Of a DNA stretch of 14,948 nt, positions 7,347 to 14,404 are shown one piece after another; position 1 is the first letter of the stretch, and each line of letters begins with the position of its first letter. The DNA lies in contig JAIRTK010000052.1 of assembly GCA_031254955.1 (NCBI GenBank), forward strand, positions 1-14,948. Direction: 5' to 3'. Position numbers and translations under genes: made by a program. The notes under the pieces are model-generated. The model ran no database searches. It saw only the letters and a list, made by a program, of their open reading frames with translations, and was not told where the DNA came from. This DNA comes from Opitutaceae bacterium. GTDB taxonomy: Bacteria > Verrucomicrobiota > Verrucomicrobiia > Opitutales > Opitutaceae.

Positions 7347-8837
7347 CTAATTTTTGATTGCTAATTTATTTTTCGGTCTCCGCACGAGGACGAAGAGGAT
7401 GACGGCGGAGGCGAGGTGCATGAAGCCCATCGCGAGAAACATTTGCCCAAGCGTGAAGGGAAAACCGGGCTGGCCGGCGCGTTTGAGCAGGAGGTTGAAG
7501 CCGATCGTGCCCGCCGCGCCGAAGGTGCCGGCGATGCCCCACACGCTGGCCACGTTGCCCATCGGGAATATCTCCGCGATGATCGGCGCGAGGCCGGACA
7601 TCCAGCTCATGCACACCGCCGCGATGACGCAAAACGCCACGATGACCAGCGCAAGCCCCTTGATCGAAACGACGCCGAGCAACGGCAGCGCGAACGACAC
7701 GTCGCGCAGGTGCGGAATCGCGATGCACAACGGCGCGGCGATGGACACGAGGTAGAGCAGGTTTTTGCGCCCGAGGAGCGGGTCGCGCCGGTGGCGTTTG
7801 GCAAAAATGTCGGAAAGCACGGAGGCGCCCAGCCCGCCGATGAACGAGGCGAGGAAAATGAAGCCGACGACGCCGAGGCTGCCGAAGGCGACCGCCTGTT
7901 GTTTTTCGAGGTAGCCGGGCAGCCAGTAGAGGATGAAATTCCACACCGGATCGCTCACCAGCCGCGCGAGCACGATGCCCCACAACGCGCGCGTGCCCCA
8001 GAGTCGCGTCCAAGGAAGCGGCGGCGCGACGGCGACGGCGGCGGCAGCGGCAGCGGGGGCATCAGCGGCGGCGGTGGCACTGCCGGCGGTTGGGGCGGCG
8101 GTGCCGGCGGCGTGGGTGGCGGTGCTGGCAGCGGTGCCGGCGGCTGGGGCGGCATTTTTTTCGACATGAGTCGAGTTAAGTCGAGTTAAGTCGGGAGAGG
8201 CGCCGGCGTCGGACGCGGCTGGCGCGGCTGGCGCCGGGTCGCGATAACTGAGCCACCAGACGGCGGCGATGAGCAGGCCGGCGAGGCCGGGCAGGACAAA
8301 CGCATGGCGCCACGTGCCGGCGGTGGCGGTGAGCCAGACGACGATGGAAGCGGTGGCGATATTGCCCACGCTGCCGCCGACGCTGCACAGGTTCATGTAG
8401 AGGCCGCGGTTGTGGCGCGGCGCCCAGGCGGTGGCGACGCGAATGCTCACCGGCGCCAGCCCCGGCTCCGCCACGCCGAGCAGCGCGCGGAACACAAACA
8501 GCATCGCAAAACCGTGCGCCAGCCCGCAGCCGATGGTGGCCACCGACCACAACCCCGCGAAAATGAGCAGCGCGGCGCGCGGCCCGATTTTGTCCACCAC
8601 CCAGCCGGAGAGCATGAGCGCGCCGGCGTAGCAGAGGAGGAAGGCGTTGACGATGTCGCCGTAGCGGCTCTGGTCGAGGCCGAGCGTCGGCTCGGCGATG
8701 AGCGTCTCCTGCAAAACCGACAGCGTGGTGCGGTCAAGGTAGTTGAGAAAGGAGACGCAGAAGAGCAGCGCGAGGACGAACCAGCGGAAGGTGGCGTCGG
8801 CGAGCAGGGCGCGGGTTTTCGGCAGGAGCTGGGTCAT
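7347..8837 (-). CDS. MFS transporter, anion:cation symporter type (hexuronate/ExuT-like)
   Basis: The 496-residue inner-membrane protein opens like ExuT and other ACS-family permeases: RWFVLALLFCVSFLNYLDRTTLSV (about 18-41), then GWVVDKIGPR (78-87), the MFS motif A between TM2 and TM3. About six hydrophobic helices lie on each side of a cytoplasmic loop. The family moves organic anions such as hexuronates, glucarate or phthalate with protons; an acidic sugar is the likely cargo here, by family resemblance and context. The central loop (about 201-276) is unusual: rich in Ala, Pro and Thr, about 75 residues long, with a decamer-repeat insertion encoding LTRLNST. Upstream there is no clear ribosome-binding site. 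The gene stands alone, with more than 400 bases of repeats on either side. Confidence 0.87.
   Translation of the reverse strand: MTQLLPKTRALLADATFRWFVLALLFCVSFLNYLDRTTLSVLQETLIAEPTLGLDQSRYGDIVNAFLLCYAGALMLSGWVVDKIGPRAALLIFAGLWSVATIGCGLAHGFAMLFVFRALLGVAEPGLAPVSIRVATAWAPRHNRGLYMNLCSVGGSVGNIATASIVVWLTATAGTWRHAFVLPGLAGLLIAAVWWLSYRDPAPAAPAASDAGASPDLTRLNSTHVEKNAAPAAGTAASTATHAAGTAAPTAGSATAAADAPAAAAAAVAVAPPLPWTRLWGTRALWGIVLARLVSDPVWNFILYWLPGYLEKQQAVAFGSLGVVGFIFLASFIGGLGASVLSDIFAKRHRRDPLLGRKNLLYLVSIAAPLCIAIPHLRDVSFALPLLGVVSIKGLALVIVAFCVIAAVCMSWMSGLAPIIAEIFPMGNVASVWGIAGTFGAAGTIGFNLLLKRAGQPGFPFTLGQMFLAMGFMHLASAVILFVLVRRPKNKLAIKN
8164..8193. repeat. In-frame decamer repeat inside the MFS central loop
   Basis: Three consecutive decamers, ACATGAGTCG-like then two identical TCGAGTTAAG units (8171-8190), occur within the coding sequence and are translated on the minus strand as part of DLTRLNSTHVEK. 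The surrounding loop codons are GC-rich Ala/Pro/Gly codons, so this AT-richer patch stands out as a possible repeat insertion tolerated in a flexible loop. Confidence 0.65.
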
Positions 8838-8850
8838 GGGGAGCGGCGGG

Positions 8851-8886
8851 ATTTTGGGAGCGGGACGGATTTTGGGAGCGTGACGG
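8851..8886. repeat. Tandem 18-base direct repeat upstream of the MFS gene
   Basis: ATTTTGGGAGCGGGACGG (8851-8868) is followed at once by a copy with one change (8869-8886). It begins 14 bases upstream of the MFS start codon and so lies in its 5' leader or promoter. It may be a regulatory site pair or a simple duplication. Confidence 0.7.
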
Positions 8887-8907
8887 GCAAGGGGAAATGT
8901 TAACAGA

Positions 8908-9346
8908 CGTGTTCGCCAGCCCTGTTTTCGCAGTCACTGAGGTTGCGCGGAGCCGGCTGGGAATCCTCTCCGAGGCTTCCGTCGGGCGGAGAAGGCGGTT
9001 TGCCTTTCATGGGAAAAAGCGGGGGCGTCATGGGGAACAGCGGGGCGTTGTCGCGGAGGCCGTGGAGCGGTGCAACTCAACGTTGTGCCACTCCCTCTTT
9101 CTTCTTTCCTGTTTATATTTATATTTATCTTTATCTTTCTCTTTATCTTTCGTCAGGAACAGGCAGAAAATTCCGGGCGAAGCGAGAAGCCTGACAAGAG
9201 GAAAGATAAAGAATAAAGAGGAAAGATTCCGGCAGTGACACAACGTTGAATTACATCCGCCTCGGAGAAGCCTCCCCGCCGGCTCCGGCCAGTCGTTAAC
9301 GTGCTTTGGATTTTGCTTCACGGCGAAAACAAGATTGGCGAACACG
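8908..9346. repeat. Large nested imperfect inverted repeat with a pyrimidine/TTTATC core
   Basis: Three pairs of arms nest in order. Outer: 8908-8934 against 9316-9346 (CGTGTTCGCCA and TTGTTTTCGC-like sequence). Middle: 8948-8976 against 9259-9287, 25 of 29 matching (CGGAGCCGGC ... CTCCGAGGC). Inner: 9069-9094 against 9232-9258, sharing CAACGTTGTG and CACT. The centre has a pyrimidine tract with TTTATC units (about 9096-9151) opposed by GAAAGATAAAG purine sequence (about 9198-9230). The left half carries an extra asymmetric segment (8966-9014) that recurs near 14484-14534. No protein is plausible. It fills the gap between MFS and enzyme B. Confidence 0.8.
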
Positions 9347-9347
9347 C

Positions 9348-11882
9348 CTAATACACTTTGATTTCCCGCAACGCATACCCCCGCTGGTGCGGGGCATGGC
9401 GGAGACAGTTGAGGCGCACATAACGCGCGGCGGAGCCGGGCGGCAGGGGCAGCGTGATGTTGCCCTCGGTGCCGTCCGTCATGCGGATGGCGGGGCGCCA
9501 GCTTTTCGCGTCGTCGGAGAGTTCGATGGTGTATTCCACGGCAAAGGCCGGCCCCCAGCCGAGGCGCGCCAGTTCGAGCGGACGGGTCGCGCCAAGGTCG
9601 ATTTGCAGCCACGCGGGCGCATCGCCGCGCGGGGACCACAGGGTCAGCGCGTCGCCATCGACCGCGTTGTGCACGCCGCGCTTTTTCGGGTCGCCGACGG
9701 AGGAGGCGTCCGCGCGGCGGCCTTTGGCGAGGTCGAAGCGCCCGGCCAGTTCGAGTTCCATGCCGGTGAGCTTGTCCCGCAGGCTGCGGGTTTCGTTCAA
9801 AACACTGCCCCGGTTTTCGATGACGCCGGCGTGGCCCTCGGTGAGGTTCATGTTCGGGGCGAAGGCCGGCAGGAGCGCGAGGATGGCGCGGGTGTTGCGG
9901 ATGCTCTCGCGCGTCAGCGGCGCGATGGCGCGGCGGGCGGCGGCGGGGTCGGCCTTGCCGCCGCCGAGCGTGTTGATGAGCGCGAGGCCTTTTAAATGAT
10001 GATACTGGGCCTCCCAGAGGAGCACGGCGAGCTGCGTCCAGTTATATAATTGTTGCATCCGGTCTTTCGGCGTGCCGGCTTTCGCGGATGCGAGCAGGCT
10101 CGCGAGGCCGGCCTGGGCGGCGCGCAAGCGGGCGAGCGCGGCCTCGTAGTTTGCCAGCGTGTAGTCGTTGGCGCCCCAGGCGCAGGAATTTTCAAAGCGT
10201 TTTGTATTGATGAGCGCCTCCGCGGTCACGGGTTCGAGAAACGCGCCCTGGAAAAGAATCTCGGTGTAGGTGCCGAGGCGTTGATACCAATTGTAGATGT
10301 GCAGGCCGTTTTCCGCCGGGTCGCCCTGCGCCTCGCGATTGGGTTTTTTATAAAGCGGCAGGCCGGTGACGAGCGCGGCGTCGAAATTTTTATAATATTC
10401 AACCATTCCCGGCGCAAGCTCCGGGCCGAAATCGCGCGCGGCGAGGCGCTCCAGCAGGGGCGCGACGGCGTTGAAATCCTTCGAGGCGTATCGGGCGATT
10501 TCGTCTTCGTCCGCCCAGGTCAGCTCGGCGATGACCTCCAGGTTGGGCTGGTAGGTCCAGCCCTCGCAGCTTGCCCACCAGAGCACGAAGTCGCGCACGC
10601 CGGCCCGCGCCAGCAGGGCGAGCTTGTGCGCCGCGATGCGCGGCAGCGGCATGCCGATGACGGGGTTCACGCTCTCGCAGGCGCCGCCGGCGGAGACCAG
10701 CGAGAGATATTCCCCTCCGTGGACGATGCGCCCGCCACGGGTTTTCATCGCCGCGTCGTCGAAATTATCGAGGCTGAACACCCAGTTGTCATTGTTTCCG
10801 GCCTCGTTATACATAAGGCCGAAGCCCTCCTCCGCCAGCCGGTCCATGAAACGGAGTTCCCGTCCGCGCTGGAACCAAAACGCCTGCCAGAGCCAGGCGC
10901 GCGGGACGATGCCGGAATCCTGGCCGACGGCCTCGCGCATGATTTTTAATATTTCGACGATGGTGTCCTCGATGCTGTGCGCGTAGGGTTCGCCGGTGAA
11001 GGCGTTGACGCTGTCGGTGGTCTCGGGGAGCGCGTTGTAATCCGAGAACATGTCATAAAGGATCTTCAGGTCGGGGTTTTCCTTGTATAGTTTTTTATAT
11101 TGGTCGAGATACCACCGGCGCCCGGCGGGGGCGAAGGGGCTGATGACGCGCAGGCCCTCGGCGTCGTGCCAGAGATTGGGGCGCTTTTGGGCGGGGACTA
11201 TGCTGAAAATCGCTTCGCGGTTGGCCGGGTCGTCCAGCCATTCCCGGCTGGCGTTTTGCGGGAAACGCACCTCGGCCATGACGCCGATGCCGTATTTGCG
11301 GCGCACGTCATGGGGAAGCGGCGGGCGTTTTTTCTCGCCCCAGACCACATTGATATAATGGCGCGCATAATAGCGGGCCTGGTCGTCGTGCGACCAGCCG
11401 GGCGGCGGGGTCTGGTTGCACTCGTTTCCGCCGGCGCGCCAGCGGAAATTGGGGCGTCCGGCGAAGTCGAGCCTGTCCACGTTTGCGCGGTTGCGGTCGA
11501 GGATGCGGAAGGCGGCGTTCATCGCGCCCTTCGGGGTCGCGCCGACGGCGTAGAGGCGGTTGCCGTCGAGGCGCGCGTGAAAGGATTCCGGCGAGTCCGG
11601 GGCGAGGCGGAACGGCGCGCGGGCGTGCGCGGCGGCGATGAGGCTGCTGTCCGCCACGGTGCCGATGACGAGGGCGGGGCGCGCGGGGTCGGCGGCGGAC
11701 TCGGGCCGGGGCGCGTCCAGCCGCGCGCCGAAGCGCCGCGCGGCCTCGTCGCGGAACATGCCGGCGGCGGTTTGCTCCAGCTCGTCGCCGCCCGTCAACA
11801 ATTGCCAGCGCCCGTCCAGGTCGAGCGCGCGCGCGGCGGGGCAGAGCAGCAGGCATGAGGCGGCGGCGATGGTTTTTCCCAT
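9348..11882 (-). CDS. Secreted putative glycoside hydrolase B, paralogue of enzyme A
   Basis: The start is set at ATG 11882-11880, which opens a signal peptide (MGKTIAAASCLLLCPAARA, then LDLDGRW); the upstream open frame is translated repeat. The product has 844 residues and the same order as enzyme A: an N-terminal alpha/beta domain (GDELEQTAAGMF, LVIGTV, PKGAMNAAFRILD), a probable TIM barrel, a helical region, and a C-terminal discoidin domain (NAVDGDALTLWS, WLQIDLG, ARYVRLNC). Blocks shared almost exactly with A include HYINVxWGEK, PPLPxDVRRxYGxGVM, EVRFP, NEAGNND (359-365), GGACES (399-404), EGWxYQPNxEVIA and GLHIxxWYQRxG. Differences cluster in the segment after EVRFP and in the helical region, which may mean different substrates. 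No family name can be given from sequence alone. The stop codon is followed directly by a dispersed motif also found after the sulfatase. Confidence 0.75.
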   Translation of the reverse strand: MGKTIAAASCLLLCPAARALDLDGRWQLLTGGDELEQTAAGMFRDEAARRFGARLDAPRPESAADPARPALVIGTVADSSLIAAAHARAPFRLAPDSPESFHARLDGNRLYAVGATPKGAMNAAFRILDRNRANVDRLDFAGRPNFRWRAGGNECNQTPPPGWSHDDQARYYARHYINVVWGEKKRPPLPHDVRRKYGIGVMAEVRFPQNASREWLDDPANREAIFSIVPAQKRPNLWHDAEGLRVISPFAPAGRRWYLDQYKKLYKENPDLKILYDMFSDYNALPETTDSVNAFTGEPYAHSIEDTIVEILKIMREAVGQDSGIVPRAWLWQAFWFQRGRELRFMDRLAEEGFGLMYNEAGNNDNWVFSLDNFDDAAMKTRGGRIVHGGEYLSLVSAGGACESVNPVIGMPLPRIAAHKLALLARAGVRDFVLWWASCEGWTYQPNLEVIAELTWADEDEIARYASKDFNAVAPLLERLAARDFGPELAPGMVEYYKNFDAALVTGLPLYKKPNREAQGDPAENGLHIYNWYQRLGTYTEILFQGAFLEPVTAEALINTKRFENSCAWGANDYTLANYEAALARLRAAQAGLASLLASAKAGTPKDRMQQLYNWTQLAVLLWEAQYHHLKGLALINTLGGGKADPAAARRAIAPLTRESIRNTRAILALLPAFAPNMNLTEGHAGVIENRGSVLNETRSLRDKLTGMELELAGRFDLAKGRRADASSVGDPKKRGVHNAVDGDALTLWSPRGDAPAWLQIDLGATRPLELARLGWGPAFAVEYTIELSDDAKSWRPAIRMTDGTEGNITLPLPPGSAARYVRLNCLRHAPHQRGYALREIKVY

Positions 11883-11908
11883 CAGGCTTGTTTTAAAAAA
11901 GGCGCGGC

Positions 11909-12015
11909 GAAACCCTGGGAAAGGCGGCATCCTATATAGACAGCGCCAATGCGCGAATTTCCGCCAAAGGGTCACTCTGTGAAACTCGGGGAAAGGCGGC
12001 ACCGTATATAAACAG
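11909..12015. repeat. Pair of 35-base direct repeats upstream of enzyme B
   Basis: Bases 11909-11943 and 11981-12015 match at 30 of 35 positions, 72 bases apart start to start. Each contains GGGAAAGGCGGCA followed by TATATA. Read toward enzyme B, each is TATATA(C/G)GGTGCCGCC-like then TTTCCC, lying 27 and 99 bases upstream of the start codon. TATATA could serve as a -10-like element. The intervening sequence is not clearly duplicated, which favours two sites over a simple tandem duplication. Confidence 0.65.
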
Positions 12016-12136
12016 GCCGCCGCGCGGTGGCGCTTGCATCTTTTGGCAGGATTGTCGGTCATCATGAAGCTGGGCTTGGGGCGGGACTGGACGCGGCCAT
12101 TCACTCCGTTTCGTCCGCGCCACGCAAACCCGGCTT

Positions 12137-12154
12137 TGCTTTACCCGTTCAGCA
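12137..12154 (-). promoter_or_regulatory. Candidate operator TGCTGAACGGGTAAAGCA upstream of enzyme B
   Basis: On the minus strand this reads TGCTGAACGGGTAAAGCA, an imperfect palindrome with TGCT/AGCA ends and AC..GT inside. It lies about 254 bases upstream of the enzyme B start. The identical 18 bases occur at 14658-14675 upstream of the right-edge gene, also oriented with that gene. A LacI- or GntR-type operator is a reasonable guess; a fragment of another dispersed repeat is the alternative. Confidence 0.45.
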
Positions 12155-12246
12155 GCGGAAGGAGCCGCAAAGTTCCCGGACGCAGCACCTCACTTTGAAA
12201 CGCCTCCGAGCCGGGGCGGACGCGATGCAAAGTCGAGTCACCCCAA

Positions 12247-12427
12247 GGCGCTCGCGCAAGGAGCGGCGGCGTCCCGCCGCCGGACGCGAGCCACGCGAGC
12301 GCCCATTCGTTTACCCACGGGTTTTCGCGCAGCCCTGCACCTGCGGGCTTTCGCGCGGTCCAAGCGCAAACGGGCGAGGCTTCGCCTCGTCCGGCGACGG
12401 GACGTCGCCGCTCCTTGCGCGAGTGCC
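12247..12427. repeat. Hairpin element copy 2 (40-base arms), same family as 208-512
   Basis: Bases 12247-12286 and the complement of 12388-12427 match at 37 of 40 positions. The arm contains CGCAAGGAGCGGCGGCGTCC, closely similar to the arm of the element at 270-310 (GCGCAAGGAGGGGCGGCGTC). The interiors of the two copies differ, although both carry CACGGGTTTTCG and GGGCGAGG. So arms are conserved and loops have diverged. Confidence 0.88.
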
Positions 12428-12740
12428 CTTTCTGATCCCTTTTTCTTTTTCATCTTTTTTCCTTCCTCATCCCTTTTTCTCCCCCGTCTCTTTTAATTTT
12501 GACACCACTTTGAATCTGACCCGCGTCGGGGCGGGTTTGCATTTTTGGCTTGCGAACGGGCGGGCTTGTGCGGTTTCGCTTTCGCCACAGTTGCCAAGTT
12601 GCCACATCAAAGCGGCGTTTCCCTGTCGTTATCCTTCCTCTTTATTATTTCCGTCATTTCTTCCGCCTGATTCTTTTTTATCGCTCCGTTTTTGACGAAA
12701 GAGAACGGGGACGAAGAAAAAGAACGGGGACGATTCGACA
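12428..12740. other. Pyrimidine-rich stretch then purine-rich 19-base-spaced repeat; no gene
   Basis: From about 12428 to 12495 the plus strand is almost all C and T (CCCTTTTTCTTTTTC and similar). At 12702-12733 it becomes purine-rich, with AGAACGGGGACGA present twice, 19 bases apart. The frame of the following GH130 gene is open through the purine part, but the residues it would give (Lys/Glu/Arg/Gly-rich) are not part of the enzyme. The promoter of the GH130 gene should lie in this stretch; I cannot place it securely. Confidence 0.5.
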
Positions 12741-12784
12741 GAGGGAAACACCGCTTCGATGGCGCCTTTTTTCTCCGCCATTGC

Positions 12785-14011
12785 ATGACCATGAACCAAT
12801 CCCGTCTTCCTCAAATACGCACGCTGGACGCGCCCATCCTCGCGCCACGCACCGGCACGCCTTGGGCCGACACCATGGTGCTCAATCCCGCCATCATCGA
12901 CGAGCCGGGGTCGGCGCGCCTGCACATGCTTTTCCGGGCGAGCGGGCCGTGGCCGCAGGTGCGGACGCCGGGCCGCCCGCCGCCGTATCCGATTTTTCTC
13001 GGCTACGCGTGGAGCGATGATTTTGGCGCGACGTGGCGCGCGGATTTTTCGCGGCCCTGCCTGGCGCCGCGCTTGGAAACCGACGCGGAAAAAATCCGCA
13101 TCCGCAACCGCGCCGGGGAAATGGTCGTGAATCACGCCAACGGCTGCGTCGAGGACCCGCGCCTGTTCCGCATGGAGGGCCGGCTTTATCTGAGCACGGC
13201 GTGCCGCATGTTTGCGCCGGGGCCGTATTGGGAGCGGGACGACCCGATGCAGTGCGCGCCCGGTTGGGCGGCAGCTGCGGCGCACATCTTTGGGCGGGCC
13301 GCGCGCGAGAACCTGACGATTTCCGTGCTGTGGGAAGTCGATCTGACGCGGCTCAAGGCGGGCGATTACGAGCGCGCGTTTGTTTACGTGGCGCCGCTGA
13401 CCGACCCGGAGCGCGGCGACAACCGCGACGCGTTTTTGTTTTCCGAAAAAATGGTCATCGATGGGCGCGTGCGCCATGTCTGCCTGCATCGCCCTGCGCA
13501 GCCCGGCGCTTACGGCGCGGAGTTCGCGGCGCTGCAACCGGCGATCTTCATGGCGGCGGCGGAGCGGCTGGAGGACTTGGGGACGCCGCGCGCGGCGCAC
13601 CGGCTGCTGGCGGAACCGCGGTTCGAGTGGGAAGGCGACCGCATCGGCGCGAGCTGGGCCCCGCTGCCGCTCGGCGGTGGCGAATGGCTGCTGCCGTATC
13701 ATGGCAAGCAGGACGCGGTGGTCGGCTACACGCAGTCGTTCATGATTCTCAAGCCCGGCGGGGACGGCTGGCCGGAAGTCGCGCACCGCTGCCCGGACCG
13801 GTTGATGTTCGCGCAAAAACGCTGGGAACTCGACGGGCGTTTCAAGACGCCGTGCGTGTTCACCTGCGGCGGCGTCGTGCGCGACGGCGCCCTGCTCATG
13901 ACCTACGGCGCCGCCGACACGGTGGCGGGCGCGGCGTGGACGGACATGGCGGAACTCGTGGCGCATGTCCGCCGTTACGACGCGGCTGGGAAGGCCGGCG
14001 GCGGCGGATGA
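12785..14011 (+). CDS. GH130-type beta-mannoside phosphorylase or hydrolase
   Basis: I start at ATG 12785 (ATG 12791, two codons on, is equally possible), because homologous sequence begins shortly after it; the product has 408 residues. The five-bladed propeller landmarks of the GH130/PF04041 family are visible: LNPAIIDEPGS with LHMLFRA, then NHANGCVEDPRLF with the Asp of EDPR as expected general acid (about residue 124), WLLPYHG, and near the end LMTYGAADT. There is no signal peptide, so it should act in the cytoplasm on imported oligosaccharide, as GH130 phosphorylases for mannosyl-glucose, mannobiose or mannosyl-GlcNAc do. Specificity, and phosphorolysis against hydrolysis, cannot be told by eye. 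It carries segments unlike the standard enzyme (about 140-175 on, APGPYWERDDPMQCAPG), so a divergent subfamily is likely. It is divergent from enzyme B and followed by a strong hairpin. Confidence 0.78.
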   Translation: MTMNQSRLPQIRTLDAPILAPRTGTPWADTMVLNPAIIDEPGSARLHMLFRASGPWPQVRTPGRPPPYPIFLGYAWSDDFGATWRADFSRPCLAPRLETDAEKIRIRNRAGEMVVNHANGCVEDPRLFRMEGRLYLSTACRMFAPGPYWERDDPMQCAPGWAAAAAHIFGRAARENLTISVLWEVDLTRLKAGDYERAFVYVAPLTDPERGDNRDAFLFSEKMVIDGRVRHVCLHRPAQPGAYGAEFAALQPAIFMAAAERLEDLGTPRAAHRLLAEPRFEWEGDRIGASWAPLPLGGGEWLLPYHGKQDAVVGYTQSFMILKPGGDGWPEVAHRCPDRLMFAQKRWELDGRFKTPCVFTCGGVVRDGALLMTYGAADTVAGAAWTDMAELVAHVRRYDAAGKAGGGG

Positions 14012-14014
14012 AAG

Positions 14015-14037
14015 ACGGGCGCGGACATCGCGCCCGT
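14015..14037 (+). terminator. Perfect hairpin 4 bases after the GH130 stop
   Basis: ACGGGCGCG (14015-14023), loop GACAT, and CGCGCCCGT (14029-14037) form a perfect 9-base-pair GC-rich stem. It begins 4 bases after the stop codon. No T-run follows, so it may be a non-canonical terminator or a transcript-end stabiliser. Confidence 0.5.
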
Positions 14038-14062
14038 GCCCAGCGAATGGCCGGGAAGAAGG

Positions 14063-14374
14063 ATTTCACCACGGAGACACGGAGGACACGGAGCCGTGAA
14101 GCCATGAAGAACTCACGCGGCGACGCGGCGACGCAAAGAGGGGTGAGGGATAAAAACAAACCCTCCGGTGCCGTCACTCGCCATTCGCCATTCACACTCG
14201 CCACTCACCTCTTACTCCTCACTCCTCGCCATTCGCCACTCGCCACGCACCTCCCCCCCCATTTTCTCCGCGTCTCCGCGTCTCTGCGTGGGAACAATCC
14301 TGCCCTCCGCCTTCCCACCCTCCCGTCCTCCGCCCTCCGCGTCTCCGTGCCCTCCGCGTCTCCGTGGTGAAAAC
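14063..14374. repeat. Nested inverted repeat bounded by TTTCACCACGGAGACACGG arms
   Basis: The left arm (14063-14093) holds TTCACCACGGAGACACGGAG and the right arm (14343-14374) its near complement (CTCCGCGTCTCCGTGGTGAA). Inside, ACGCGGCGACGCGGCGACGC (from about 14115) opposes CTCCGCGTCTCCGCGTCTCT (from about 14266). The centre is CACTCGCCATTCGCC-type repeats (about 14170-14250). Repeats of the CACGGAGACACGGAG kind are a well-known source of spurious TTETRRTRR peptides. No gene is present here. Confidence 0.85.
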
Positions 14375-14404
14375 GAGCAAACCTTTAGAGCCTTTTCGGT
14401 TGAT

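Noticed and set aside
8908..9346. Insertion sequence with terminal inverted repeats
   Set aside because: There is no transposase frame between the arms, the arms are nested rather than terminal, and no target duplication is seen.
11883..12104. N-terminal extension of enzyme B by 74 residues
   Set aside because: The extension translates the 35-base direct repeats (VPPFPEFHR and MPPFPGFRR) and precedes a good signal peptide.
12428..12495. Rho-independent terminator with long T-run
   Set aside because: The T-rich tract is broken by many C residues and is not directly preceded by a short stable stem; the nearby hairpin at 12247-12427 has a loop of about 100 bases.
12692..12784. N-terminal extension of the GH130 enzyme
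   Set aside because: The extra residues are Lys/Glu/Arg/Gly-rich translation of a purine repeat, outside the family's usual start.
14063..14374. Open frames with TTETRRTR-type peptides
   Set aside because: This is the familiar artefact of CACGGAGACACGGAG intergenic repeats.
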